From Pararhizobium arenae (lineage in GTDB: Bacteria; Pseudomonadota; Alphaproteobacteria; Rhizobiales; Rhizobiaceae): DNA of 64,000 bases. Below, in pieces: positions 1 to 7,810 of this stretch. The position numbers and the translations under genes are program-made. Positions within the stretch are counted from its first letter, which is position 1. Each line of letters begins with the position of its first letter. The notes under the pieces are model-generated. The model searched no databases. It was given only the letters and a program-made list of their open reading frames with translations, and was not told the origin of the DNA. The stretch covers positions 62,001 to 126,000 of the forward strand of contig NZ_MOOY01000010.1 of NCBI RefSeq assembly GCF_001931685.1. Direction: 5' to 3'.

Positions 1-178
1 GGTTTTGCGCTCGCAACGCCCGTGGCTCTACGATCGGCCTGCGACTTCGCAAACTGTCCCTTCGCGTCCTTCTCGATCCTATCCTTGTCACTCTCGTTCG
101 TCATGATCCTGTCCTTCGTTGATCTCTCTAACAAGCAAGAACTTTGTTGGTTCCGCGGCCATCGCACCCTCGAGAGCA

Positions 179-204
179 GGAACAATTTAACAGAGAAGGA
201 TGTT
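179..204 (+). promoter_or_regulatory. GSR (sigma-EcfG) promoter-like element
   Basis: GGAAC at 179-183 and TGTT at 201-204 are separated by 17 bases. This matches the alphaproteobacterial EcfG form GGAAC-N16/17-NGTT. It lies about 40 bases before the start of the small membrane protein at 244, as expected for its promoter. The assignment rests on the motif only. Confidence 0.55.
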
Positions 205-243
205 TGGTCGTTTGAAACGGGAGCTGAGCAGGAGGCCAAGCAC

Positions 244-417
244 ATGGATGATGATCGTACCCCGACCGGTTTGGCGCCTTCGGCAGATACGAAGGAAGAA
301 AAGAAGCAGAAGGTTGTCATGGGACGGGGTACCGTGGCGTTCATTGGCGGTGTCGCAATCGTCGCATTCCTGCTCTATGCCTTCGTAGCGCTTTATGCAA
401 TTTTCACGGCAGAATGA
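244..417 (+). CDS. small membrane protein, 57 aa
   Basis: A 57-residue protein with a charged N-terminal half (acidic, then a lysine-rich stretch near residues 17-23) and one C-terminal transmembrane segment at about residues 31-53. The reading frame stays open upstream to 22, but the ATG at 244 is preceded by AGGAGG and follows a GSR-like promoter, so the shorter start is preferred. No known domain was recognised. The promoter suggests a small stress-induced inner-membrane protein, tail-out by its topology; function is unknown. Confidence 0.6.
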   Translation: MDDDRTPTGLAPSADTKEEKKQKVVMGRGTVAFIGGVAIVAFLLYAFVALYAIFTAE

Positions 418-442
418 ACACGCCGTGATCTACGGCGTGTTC
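416..442 (+). terminator. hairpin after the 57-aa protein gene
   Basis: A perfect 10-base inverted repeat (416-425 with 433-442) starts at the stop codon of the 57-residue gene. There is no clear T-run after it, so it may stabilise the transcript end rather than act as a classical terminator. Confidence 0.45.
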
Positions 443-537
443 GAATGCGGGTGGATCAGAGGATTGGCTCACCCTGGTAACGGCAATCGCGGCACCTGAT
501 ATGGGGTGGGTATTGCGACATCTTCATCTCCAGCTTG

Positions 538-1041
538 TTATCTTTGATCCGTGAGGTCATGCACTCGGATATTGTGCATGCGAAGCGTCCCGATCGTTCT
601 TTGGGCAAACGTCTTCAGCGCGCCGGCGTTTCCGCTCTTTGCAAAGACGTCGAATAAGGCGACGGCCTCCTCGTGCGCGGTCATCTGGGTCGAAAGATAT
701 GCTTGATCGAAATCCGCATCTCTTGCGGTTCGCAGCGCATCGAGCTGTTTCTTTCGCCGCTCGTCGAGTTCCGTCGGAATGGAAATTCCATCCGTTTTCG
801 CGGCCTCTTCTAAGTCTGCGGACGCTCTCCCATGATCGCGAAGCATATCCTGGGCGAATGCGATCGCGTTGGCATCCTTGCCTTGTTCGACCGCCAACTC
901 TGCGGCCTGTAGTTCGAATGCGTTCGAAATTGCTGCCTCCCGTGCAAAATCCTGGGGAGATGGACTTTGCTGTGCTGCGAGCGGTAGGGGCGCGAAGGCG
1001 ACGACCAATGCGGTGAAAATGCTTGTAAGGTTCTTCGACAT
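538..1041 (-). CDS. DUF4142 family secreted protein
   Basis: A 167-residue protein. It starts with a Sec signal peptide (residues 1-22, ending in LAAQQ) and continues with a helical DUF4142-type domain. Features seen are an early FAREAAISNAFE segment, ELAVEQGKD, and a central QDMLRDH-type motif, as in this ferritin-like family. The ATG at 1041 is chosen because it begins the signal peptide and has GGAGC upstream; an in-frame start at 1179 would add an unlikely N-terminal extension. The protein is probably periplasmic. A GSR-like promoter lies 35 bases upstream, consistent with stress induction. No biochemical role is established for the family. Confidence 0.8.
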   Translation of the reverse strand: MSKNLTSIFTALVVAFAPLPLAAQQSPSPQDFAREAAISNAFELQAAELAVEQGKDANAIAFAQDMLRDHGRASADLEEAAKTDGISIPTELDERRKKQLDALRTARDADFDQAYLSTQMTAHEEAVALFDVFAKSGNAGALKTFAQRTIGTLRMHNIRVHDLTDQR

Positions 1042-1074
1042 GAAAGCTCCGGCAAAACGTTGATGGCCGGCGCA

Positions 1075-1099
1075 AACAACAGAAACGGACCTATGTTCC
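1075..1099 (-). promoter_or_regulatory. GSR (sigma-EcfG) promoter-like element
   Basis: On the minus strand GGAAC (1099-1095) is followed after 16 bases by TGTT (1078-1075). It sits just upstream of the DUF4142 gene start at 1041, inside the short space after the NADH dehydrogenase gene, giving that gene its own promoter. Confidence 0.6.
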
Positions 1100-1159
1100 C
1101 CGTGAGTGCCGGTATGACAACCCGCGGCGAAGCCGATCGCAGGGACCGAACGCGTAATC

Positions 1160-2482
1160 TCATGCCGTCTTGTCTTCATCGATCAAACGGGCTCCGCGCT
1201 GCCTGGTAAGATAACGCCAGATCCATTGGACACTGACCAGAATGCGCTTCTCGAAATTGACGAGCAGGTAGACATGCACGACGGCCCACAGCAGCCAGGC
1301 CAAGCGTCCCTTCAACGTCCACGTGCCAAAGTCAAAAATGGCCGCATTTCTGCCGATAACGGCGGTATTGCCGCGGTTCTTAAACCTAAAAGGCTGGGCG
1401 AATGGCTTTACGGACCGGATCTGGCGGCCCAGGTAAATGCCTTGTTGCTTGGCTACCTGCGCCAGTCCGGGAAGCGGTTTGTCATCGGTGTCCAGCGTCA
1501 AGGCAGTGTCGCCAAGCGCGTAGATATTCGAGAAACCGATGACGCGAAGAGTATTGTCGACAGGGATGCGTCCCATTCGGTCGCTTTCCAATCCCAACCA
1601 TGTCGCGGCCGGTGACGCCTTTACCCCGGCGCCCCAGACGACACATCCAGCGGGGGTGAAATCCTCACCGATCCTTACGCCATCCGCTGTAATTTCGGTG
1701 ACACGCTCCCCAGTTCTTACAGTCACGCCGATCTTGCACAGGTGGTCGACGGCGTAGGAAGACAGGTCGGTAGGGAAGGCCGCCAGAATGCGCGGGCCCG
1801 CTTCCACGAGGATGACCCGATGCTGCTCTTTCTTTAGATCCCGAAAATCCCGTTCAATCATAAAGCGCCCGAGTTCGGAAATTGCCCCAGCCATTTCCAC
1901 ACCCGTCGGTCCGCCCCCGATTACGATGCTCGTCAGAAAGGCTTCTTTTTCGGCAATGCTTTTGCTCGTTTCAGCTTTTTCGAAGGAGAGAAGAAGCCGT
2001 TGGCGGATGGTCCGGGCTTCGTGGATTGTTTTCAATCCCGGCGCTAACGGTCGCCAGTGATCATTGCCAAAATAATTGTATTCGGAACCCGTCGCGATCA
2101 CCAGGCGGCCATAGGGTAGCGCTGAGCCGTCATCGAGTTCCACAAGGCTTGTATCAGGCTGAACGCCTGTGACGGTTGCCATGATCATGTTGATGTTTTT
2201 GTAGCGCCCGAGTGTTTTTCGAATCGGTTCCGCAATATCAGCCGGCGAGAGAGCAGCGGTGGCAACCTGGTACAAGAGCGGCTGGAAGAGATTGTGATTA
2301 CGCCTGTCTATAACGGTGACGTCGAAATCGGTGTTACCGAGCTCCATAGCGCAGGCCAGGCCACCGAAACCGCCACCCACGATCACTATTCTCGGTCGCG
2401 CAGTTCCGACGCGTAGAGCATCAAATCTGTCGCTATGATCTTTCTCGTCGGGCTCGGCCAACACTGCACGTCTCCCTAACAT
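1160..2482 (-). CDS. ndh: type II NADH dehydrogenase (NDH-2)
   Basis: A 440-residue FAD-dependent pyridine nucleotide-disulphide oxidoreductase of the NDH-2 type. These enzymes pass electrons from NADH to quinone at the inner membrane without pumping protons. The FAD-binding VGGGFGG motif is at about residues 35-41 and the NAD-binding IGGGPTGVE motif at about 188-196. The C-terminal hydrophobic/aromatic stretch (LAWLLWAVVHVYLL) is typical of the membrane-anchoring end. There is an N-terminal extension of about 30 residues before the first nucleotide fold. It is the last gene of a short operon (after the 41-residue membrane protein and DUF6894 genes; gap 10 bases) behind a GSR-like promoter, suggesting an alternative dehydrogenase used under stress. 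Confidence 0.88.
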   Translation of the reverse strand: MLGRRAVLAEPDEKDHSDRFDALRVGTARPRIVIVGGGFGGLACAMELGNTDFDVTVIDRRNHNLFQPLLYQVATAALSPADIAEPIRKTLGRYKNINMIMATVTGVQPDTSLVELDDGSALPYGRLVIATGSEYNYFGNDHWRPLAPGLKTIHEARTIRQRLLLSFEKAETSKSIAEKEAFLTSIVIGGGPTGVEMAGAISELGRFMIERDFRDLKKEQHRVILVEAGPRILAAFPTDLSSYAVDHLCKIGVTVRTGERVTEITADGVRIGEDFTPAGCVVWGAGVKASPAATWLGLESDRMGRIPVDNTLRVIGFSNIYALGDTALTLDTDDKPLPGLAQVAKQQGIYLGRQIRSVKPFAQPFRFKNRGNTAVIGRNAAIFDFGTWTLKGRLAWLLWAVVHVYLLVNFEKRILVSVQWIWRYLTRQRGARLIDEDKTA

Positions 2483-2492
2483 GTATCGAGGC

Positions 2493-2720
2493 CTACCAAG
2501 TCGCGCCGACGACGGACACTTGAAAAAGGATACGTCCGCTCAAGTCTTGCGCCTCGACGCTCAGCCCGAAAGTTTCCGAAGTCGCGGGGCTTTGCATAAG
2601 GCGGCGCGCGAGAATTTTCTTTGCCTCCGTCTGTACACCGCTCTCATTGGCGACAAACTTTCCAAACCGATCTGGAAAAAAAAGTTGTCCGTCGCAGAGA
2701 TGAAAATAGACAAACGGCAT
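2493..2720 (-). CDS. DUF6894 family small protein
   Basis: A 75-residue protein that fits the DUF6894 pattern: an N-terminal FVYFHLCDG segment (family form YFxxxDG), a central alternating helix, then a beta hairpin with LSVEAQDLSGR-type sequence. Its start codon overlaps the stop of the upstream membrane-protein gene by one base (TAATG), and NDH-2 follows after 10 bases. It is therefore probably translated as part of the same stress operon. The family is common in rhizobia; its function is unknown. Confidence 0.65.
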   Translation of the reverse strand: MPFVYFHLCDGQLFFPDRFGKFVANESGVQTEAKKILARRLMQSPATSETFGLSVEAQDLSGRILFQVSVVGATW

Positions 2721-2845
2721 TATTGTTCTCGTGGATCACGGAAGGACCGGCGACGTCGCGGCCCGAACCAAAGAAGCAGCGCAAGCGCTGCGACGGGGGC
2801 GGTGCCACCGAGCAGAAACAGAATATCTCTCACACCCATCGCCAT
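2720..2845 (-). CDS. small membrane protein, 41 aa
   Basis: A 41-residue protein with one hydrophobic segment (about residues 8-26) and an arginine-rich C-terminal tail (GPRRRRSFRDPREQ). The ATG at 2845 overlaps the stop of a 17-codon ORF (TGATG). A longer in-frame start exists at 2914, but it lies too close to the GSR-like promoter to leave room for a ribosome binding site, so the internal start is preferred. The stop overlaps the DUF6894 start by one base. Function unknown. Confidence 0.5.
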   Translation of the reverse strand: MAMGVRDILFLLGGTAPVAALALLLWFGPRRRRSFRDPREQ

Positions 2846-2898
2846 CAGACTTTCGGACTGGTGAGAAAAATTGAGCGCGCGGTGTCTTCTCTCGTCAT
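2845..2898 (-). CDS. 17-aa leader ORF
   Basis: The peptide MTREDTARSIFLTSPKV is encoded directly downstream of a GSR-like promoter, with GGAG six bases before its ATG. It is the best-placed ribosome binding site on the predicted transcript. Its stop overlaps the ATG of the 41-residue membrane protein (TGATG), so it probably couples translation into the operon. It is too short for a domain call, and an alternative is a frameshifted N-terminus of the next gene. Confidence 0.4.
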   Translation of the reverse strand: MTREDTARSIFLTSPKV

Positions 2899-2928
2899 AA
2901 GTAGCTCCGTTCATGTTCGAGTTTTCCG

Positions 2929-2953
2929 AACCGGAAAAAGGAAGTAGAGTTCC
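2929..2953 (-). promoter_or_regulatory. GSR (sigma-EcfG) promoter-like element
   Basis: Minus-strand GGAAC (2953-2949), a 16-base spacer, then GGTT (2932-2929). It heads the leader ORF - small membrane protein - DUF6894 - NDH-2 operon. Transcription should begin near 2921, which rules against the ATG at 2914 as the main start. Confidence 0.65.
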
Positions 2954-3429
2954 CGGAGAGCACGAAAATTGCGCAGGGCTTTAGACGTCATTTTGTCTTC
3001 GTATGATCTGTTCGGACCTCATCGCAATTTCGATGCGGTAACGGGGCTCTTCTATTTGGCCAACATTTCGTGGCCTCGTGCGCCTCAAGTTGCCATTGGC
3101 GACTGTGGGCGATGTTATCATTAACCGTCGCAGGCCGCGCGCCGCCGAGAGCAGCTATTTTTTGACGAATTTAAGGGCTTCTGTCTCAGTCTTTGCGTCC
3201 TCGCTCGTCCAGCCGAACAAGAGACGTAATAATTTCAAAAGCCGGGTAACTTCTTTTACAAGTTTATCAACACTGGCGTGGACCGGGGCGGGAACCCCAG
3301 GAGCCAGTTGCAGTTGGATCTCTAGTCAATCGCGCGACCTAATCAAACTGTGGGTCGGCACATAAATTACCCCTTAAGACTCGGCGATGGACGGAGACGG
3401 TGAGGTTGCTGAGATGGAAGGAGACAAAC
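2954..3429. other. intergenic stretch with decayed ORF-like segment
   Basis: No intact gene is recognised. On the minus strand, 3155-3325 is open and encodes an amphipathic, lysine/leucine-rich sequence ending TEALKFVKK, but it has no ATG or GTG start, so it may be a relic or an unusual-start gene. On the plus strand GGAAC (3291) with AGTT 16 bases on is a weak GSR-like match, about 115 bases before the DUF982 gene. Confidence 0.3.
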
Positions 3430-3753
3430 ATGACGATCCGCGATCGGCCATGGACGAAAAGCCTCCATGTTCGGCCATATGAGGGCTTGGAACGGAGTTT
3501 TTGCAGCATTTATGATGCGCTTGATTATCTTGAGAACGAATGGCCGTTCCGCGAGGGAAAATATCACTTGAGAGCGATCACAGCGTGTCGGGGCGTGCTT
3601 AACGGCCTTATAAAGGCAGAGGTTGCGCGGGAGGCCTTCATCGCAGCTTGCCTGGAAGCCTCAATGAACGTCGCGTTGGACACAGCGCGGGAAGCTGACA
3701 ATTCAGAGACAGAGCTTACCCAAAATCGGCGCATAAATCTGCGGTATCCGTAG
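3430..3753 (+). CDS. DUF982 family protein
   Basis: A 107-residue protein matching the DUF982 layout found in many copies in rhizobia. It has an early W...HVRPYEG segment, a central YDALDYLENEWP motif, a Y..A...C...L helix and a conserved AEVAREAFIAACLEA helix at about residues 68-82. The ATG at 3430 is chosen because GGAAGGAG precedes it; an in-frame start at 3400 would add ten residues without a site. It stands alone, before a degenerate receiver gene. The function of the family is unknown. A second member lies at 18013-18249. Confidence 0.75.
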   Translation: MTIRDRPWTKSLHVRPYEGLERSFCSIYDALDYLENEWPFREGKYHLRAITACRGVLNGLIKAEVAREAFIAACLEASMNVALDTAREADNSETELTQNRRINLRYP

Positions 3754-4069
3754 GCCGAACCTGCCAGAATCCTCGCGTCTGGCTGTCTCTTTATCGAAAG
3801 GCTGCCGACGGCGGTGGCAACGTTCGCTCTCTTGTTTCGCCTGCAAAAGAACGATAAGCGGCACATGGCGTGCGCGAAACAGTCGAAACGACGCCAAAAA
3901 CAGTGTTGAGAGCCGTAGCGACGCTTAGAAGATGTAGCAGACAAAAAGTTCGAGATTGTGATTTGATCGTCGCGGCCAGAAGATGCAAGGCAGCTGTTGC
4001 CCTTATCCCGCGTGCTCGGTGACGTCAGCGTGTGAGCCACTTCAGGCGATGGGCTAGGTATGAAATTCG
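3754..4069. other. intergenic stretch, nothing recognised
   Basis: Lies between the DUF982 and receiver-like genes. Several short overlapping frames exist, but none has a good ribosome binding site or recognisable protein sequence. No GSR promoter motif was found. Confidence 0.3.
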
Positions 4070-4468
4070 TTGGAGTCTGTTTTGGCCGAAAAGTCCTATC
4101 TCGAATATTTTGCGGGAAAGCGGATATTCATTATCGATGCCGGATATTTCTTAACGGACGAGGTCAGAGCCAAACTTGAAGCGTTTGGAGCCCAGATCGT
4201 GGTGTCATCTGCTCGGTCAAAAGACGCATTGCTGTTATTGAGAAATACAGTAATTGACGCTGCTATTCTGGACATCCATTTGCGGGACGAGGTTATATTT
4301 CCGATCGTTGAAAGCCTTGAGCTTCGCAACGTGCCATTTATCTTCGCCACGTCTCAAAGTCCTGTCGCCCTTGCACCCCGTTTCACAGGATTTCGTATGA
4401 GCGTGAAGCGGGAAGATCTTGAGGACATTGCACGGGCAGTATTCGCTCCTGAAGATCGGAGGAACTAG
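4070..4468 (+). CDS. degenerate response-regulator receiver protein
   Basis: A 132-residue protein with a stand-alone receiver fold and no output domain. It aligns along its length with the receiver at 51463-51852: AGKRIFIIDAGYFLTDE against AGKRILIVEDEYFLADE, and ILDIHLRDE against ILDIHLGDE. The phospho-acceptor aspartate (DIHL) and the switch lysine remain, but the acidic pair that binds Mg2+ has become Ala-Gly, and the usual KP has become KR. Phosphorylation by the normal route is therefore doubtful, and it may act as a decoy or constitutive form. The start is a TTG chosen by alignment with the paralogue; a weak site precedes it. Confidence 0.7.
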   Translation: MESVLAEKSYLEYFAGKRIFIIDAGYFLTDEVRAKLEAFGAQIVVSSARSKDALLLLRNTVIDAAILDIHLRDEVIFPIVESLELRNVPFIFATSQSPVALAPRFTGFRMSVKREDLEDIARAVFAPEDRRN

Positions 4469-4505
4469 GCGAGCGGTAGTTTTTTAGTGCCTGAAAATCG
4501 GACGT

Positions 4506-5006
4506 TTAGAAAGGCTGCCCAAGTTCGTTCGCCAGCAATATCCGTGCACGGCTGACACGACTTTTGATCGTACCGATCGGGCATCCGCATCGCTCTGCTG
4601 CAACTTCGTAGCTGTCGCCTTGAATAGCGACGATGTCCAACGCTTCTCTGAAATGCGCGGGTAGGCGATCGTAGGCCTCGTTGAATTCAAGAACCTGTAT
4701 CGACCACTCTTGGGGAGGGTTAATCGTCGGCTGATCCGCCACACAAGTTCCCGAACCCGGGGCTTCCCGTTTGGCAATGCCGAATTTTGTGCAGAATGTA
4801 TTCCGCATGATGGTGAAGAGCCAAGACTTCAAATTTGTCCCGTGCTGAAACTTTTCGCAGTTGGCGAGCGCTCGCACCAGGGTTTCCTGTACCAGATCAT
4901 CGGCATCATGCTGTGTCCGATGGAAGCGGCGCGCGAAGGCTCTCAAAGCTGGCATGAGGTTGACGATGTCGGAATGGAGGTTGAGTTTTTGAGCGTCTAA
5001 GGACAT
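4506..5006 (-). CDS. EcfG-like ECF sigma factor (general stress)
   Basis: A 166-residue ECF sigma factor. Region 2 spans about residues 12-80, with the core DADDLVQETLVRALAN and the EcfG-typical FQHGTNLKSWLFTIMRN; region 4 spans about 105-160, with GCPIGTIKSRVSRAR as its helix-turn-helix. Sequences of this type are EcfG proteins, which recognise GGAAC-N16/17-NGTT promoters and are held by NepR until PhyR is phosphorylated. No nepR or phyR is in the window, so this is probably an additional EcfG copy. The ATG at 5006 has AAGGAGGG before it; the open frame extends to 5057. Upstream, GGAAC (5055-5051) with GATT after 16 bases could allow weak autoregulation. The many GSR-like promoters nearby fit its role. 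Confidence 0.85.
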   Translation of the reverse strand: MSLDAQKLNLHSDIVNLMPALRAFARRFHRTQHDADDLVQETLVRALANCEKFQHGTNLKSWLFTIMRNTFCTKFGIAKREAPGSGTCVADQPTINPPQEWSIQVLEFNEAYDRLPAHFREALDIVAIQGDSYEVAAERCGCPIGTIKSRVSRARILLANELGQPF

Positions 5007-5162
5007 TTGGCCCTCCTTGGTTGCATGGACAATCCCGCGCAGCATGCTTTGTTCCAAAGAACACCACCCAAACCAAGCTTGGTCCGCTGCCGTACATTGG
5101 TGTTTCTTTGGATCGGCGCCCGCCGCGTTCGTGCGTTAGTTCCATTGAGGGCCCACCCTTCG

Positions 5163-5188
5163 GGAACCAACCGTTCCACCCCCTGGTT
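5163..5188 (+). promoter_or_regulatory. GSR (sigma-EcfG) promoter-like element
   Basis: GGAAC (5163-5167), a 17-base spacer and GGTT (5185-5188) lie 30 bases before the SDR gene start, in the space shared with the divergent ECF sigma gene. Confidence 0.6.
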
Positions 5189-5217
5189 ACCCGGCTGACC
5201 GGCAATGGGCGACAGTT

Positions 5218-5994
5218 ATGGCGAAAAAGGTGGCTTTGGTAACGGGAGCGGGCTCGGGCATAGGTCGAGCCGCTGCCGTAGCACTTGCGACAGAAGGCTA
5301 TTCCGTCGGAGCGCTCGGGCGGTCTGCAGACGAGCTTGAGGAGGTTGCCGGGCAGATAGAATCGTCGGGAAAAGAGGCGATCGCCCTTGTCGCCGACATT
5401 TCCGACGAGCAGCAGATGCGCGATGCGGTCGAGGAACTGATCGGGCGTTTCGGCCGCCTTGATGTCGTTGTGGCGAACGCCGGTATCAACGGCGTATGGG
5501 CGCCCATCGACGATCTGACCCTTGACGAATGGGAACAGACGATATCGATCAATTTGACCGGAACGTTCCTGACGATCCGTCACTCGGTTCCACACCTGAA
5601 GTCGTCCGGCGGCGGCTCGATCATCGTCGTTTCCTCCATCAACGGAACACGGACGTTCACAACCCCGGGTGCAACGGCCTATGCCGCGACAAAGGCCGGC
5701 CAGGTTGCCATGGTTCAGCAGCTCGCGCTCGAGCTGGCCCGGCATAACATCCGCATCAATGCTGTCTGCCCCGGTGAAATCGATACGAATATCGACGCCA
5801 ATACGGCGCTGCGAAGCGAAGAGGAAACGGCTATCCCCGTCATCTGGCCCGAGGGGCAGGTACCCATCACCGGCGGCAAACCCGGGCGCAGCGAAGATGT
5901 CGCAAGCGTGATCGCATTTCTCGCCTCCGACGCCGCACGACACATAACGGGATCGCCTGTCTGGGTCGATGGCGGGCAGGGCCCGCTGCGATGA
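5218..5994 (+). CDS. short-chain dehydrogenase/reductase (SDR)
   Basis: A 258-residue classical SDR, a cytosolic NAD(P)-dependent oxidoreductase. Visible motifs: the cofactor glycine motif TGAGSGIG at about residues 9-16, NAG in VVANAGINGVW at about 89-99, the catalytic Ser in VSSINGT, and YAATK as the active-site Tyr/Lys. The C-terminal end (ITGSPVWVDGGQG) is typical. The substrate cannot be told from sequence. It is divergent from the EcfG-like sigma gene and preceded by its own GSR-like promoter, so it is probably stress-induced. The ATG at 5218 lacks a strong ribosome site but begins the fold correctly. Confidence 0.85.
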   Translation: MAKKVALVTGAGSGIGRAAAVALATEGYSVGALGRSADELEEVAGQIESSGKEAIALVADISDEQQMRDAVEELIGRFGRLDVVVANAGINGVWAPIDDLTLDEWEQTISINLTGTFLTIRHSVPHLKSSGGGSIIVVSSINGTRTFTTPGATAYAATKAGQVAMVQQLALELARHNIRINAVCPGEIDTNIDANTALRSEEETAIPVIWPEGQVPITGGKPGRSEDVASVIAFLASDAARHITGSPVWVDGGQGPLR

Positions 5995-6065
5995 CGAGGA
6001 CATTTCGTGTCACGAGTTAATGCCCCACCCGCGGTCGGCGCTCGTTCCAGCAGCGCCTCATCGAT

Positions 6066-7526
6066 TCATCCCGAAGCGCGCTGCAATCCCATATCCGGTT
6101 GCGTGGTCAAGCCCGAGAAGAGTTCTGCATACTGGGCGGCGCTGCGAGTCCACGAGAAATCCGCCTTCATTGCCTGCGTTTGCAATCTGCGCCAGAACAA
6201 AGGTTGCTGAAAGCCAGTCAGCGCACGATCGATTGCGTGATACAAATCTTCAACAGAACCGGGTTGGAACTGAAAACCCGTCGCAACGCGTGCAGCCATC
6301 GCAGCCTCGTTTGCGTCGATAATCGTTTCAGCCAATCCGCCCGTTCTGGCGACGATCGGGATGGCGCCGTATCGCAATGCATAAAGCTGCGTCAGACCGC
6401 AGGGCTCAAAGCGCGACGGTTGAACAATGATATCGCTTCCGGCGTGAAGAAGATGGGCATCCTGCTCACGGTAGCCGATATGAACAACGACTCGTCCAGG
6501 ATAACGCCAGCTTTCCTCACTCAACGGGTGGATGAGCGAAGGGTCGCCTTGGCCGTAGACGATTAGCTTTGCGCCTCTGTCGACAATGCCAGGGATTACC
6601 GGCTTCAACATATCGACGCCTTTTTGCCACGTTAGTCGGCTGACAACGGACATAATCGGACCCGGATCTTCCATCAGGCCAAATCGCTCTTCGATCTTGG
6701 CGCGGTTGACAGCACGCCGCTCGATTGAATGGGCATCGAAATTTGCCGGAATATAAGTGTCCTTCGTCGGATCCCAGACATCCATATCAATGCCGTTGAC
6801 GATACCCTTGAGACGGTCGCGCCTGGTCGAAAGCGCTCCCTGAAGCCCCATTCCCAGCTCGTCTGTAAGGATCTCACGTGCATAGGTCGGGCTGACGGTC
6901 GTTATCGCATCCGCAAACACGATACCCGCCTTCAGGAAGCTCACGCCGCCATAATACTCCAGCGCATCGGTCGAAAAGAAACCGGGGCGTACCTCCAAAT
7001 ACGGAAAGATGTCGGGAGAGAACTGGCCTTGAAATGCAAGGTTATGGATCGAAAGCACAACCGGGACTGAACTTCCATGTCCTTTCAAATAAGCTGCGGC
7101 AAGCCCTGCTTGCCAGTCATGCAGGTGTACGACGTCTGGTCTCCAGCCACTCAAGCCCTCCTCGGCAATATGAGCGACCGCCATCGAAAAAGCTGCGAAT
7201 CGCTTCCAGTTATCGGGATGATCATAGCCATCCGGATCGAGATAAGGTCCGCCTTCACGATGGAAAAGCGACGGACATTCTACAAGGATGATCTCAAGAC
7301 CGTCGTATCTCCCGGAATATATCTGGGCCGCCTCGCCAAGCAGGACGATGTCCGCTTCGTGTCTGGTTCCGGTCAGGCTGTCCAAGAGACCCGGATAGGC
7401 AGGCAATATATTTCGCGTTTCGACGCCGTACGATGCAAGCGCTTTCGGGAGCGCCCCTGTGACGTCGGCCAAACCGCCGGTTTTGATCAACGGATAAAGC
7501 TCCGAAGAAGCGGATAGAACCTGCAT
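6066..7526 (-). CDS. glgA: glycogen synthase
   Basis: A 486-residue GT5 glycogen synthase, which adds glucose from ADP-glucose to growing alpha-1,4-glucan in the cytoplasm. The N-terminal ADP-glucose-binding KTGGLADVTGALP motif is at about residues 15-27. The HLHDWQAGLA, FQGQFSP and C-terminal PSRFEPCGLTQLYALRYG motifs are all present, and the length is normal for the family. The ATG at 7526 begins the conserved MQVLSASSELYPL; the longer open frame to 7688 is rejected. The gene stands alone, without glgB, glgC or glgP beside it, which suggests an extra copy tied to stress physiology. A weak GSR-like promoter lies upstream. Confidence 0.92.
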   Translation of the reverse strand: MQVLSASSELYPLIKTGGLADVTGALPKALASYGVETRNILPAYPGLLDSLTGTRHEADIVLLGEAAQIYSGRYDGLEIILVECPSLFHREGGPYLDPDGYDHPDNWKRFAAFSMAVAHIAEEGLSGWRPDVVHLHDWQAGLAAAYLKGHGSSVPVVLSIHNLAFQGQFSPDIFPYLEVRPGFFSTDALEYYGGVSFLKAGIVFADAITTVSPTYAREILTDELGMGLQGALSTRRDRLKGIVNGIDMDVWDPTKDTYIPANFDAHSIERRAVNRAKIEERFGLMEDPGPIMSVVSRLTWQKGVDMLKPVIPGIVDRGAKLIVYGQGDPSLIHPLSEESWRYPGRVVVHIGYREQDAHLLHAGSDIIVQPSRFEPCGLTQLYALRYGAIPIVARTGGLAETIIDANEAAMAARVATGFQFQPGSVEDLYHAIDRALTGFQQPLFWRRLQTQAMKADFSWTRSAAQYAELFSGLTTQPDMGLQRASG

Positions 7527-7588
7527 GCACACGCTCCCGTTCAACCTCGCCCCGCGTTGCGAAACAGTTCGCCGGGCAGCGCTCTTCA

Positions 7589-7613
7589 AACTATCGTTGG
7601 CTTGGGTTGTTCC
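7589..7613 (-). promoter_or_regulatory. possible GSR promoter of glgA
   Basis: Minus-strand GGAAC (7613-7609), 16 bases, then AGTT (7592-7589), about 65 bases upstream of the glgA start. The AGTT variant is weaker than CGTT or GGTT but recurs in front of katE and the 131-residue secreted protein gene. Confidence 0.4.
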
Positions 7614-7810
7614 ACGCGTGGTGCGAGATGAATTAGGAGGCACTCCGGGAAGATGCTCTGGCTGGCCTTGCGGTGGGATACGACACATGCGGTGCTCGAA
7701 GAGGTCGACGGTTTTAACTCGAACGGCACCTCTTTAGCTCGGCGTATACGCGTGATCGCTCACGGTAATTCAAAGAAGAATGTCAAGCCTGCCGTCTGGA
7801 AAGCGTCTCA

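Noticed and set aside
22-243. N-terminal extension of the 57-residue membrane protein from 22
   Set aside because: It crosses the GSR-like promoter at 179-204, and the ATG at 244 has a clear AGGAGG site.
639-1016. Arginine-rich frames opposite the DUF4142 gene
   Set aside because: Shadow frames of a real gene; no ribosome site and no protein-like pattern.
5031-5055. EcfG autoregulation promoter before the sigma gene
   Set aside because: GGAAC is present, but the -10 reads GATT rather than NGTT, so it is mentioned only with the gene.
4906-6003. 365-residue frame opposite the SDR gene
   Set aside because: It crosses the divergent intergenic promoter region and the sigma gene start; composition is not protein-like.
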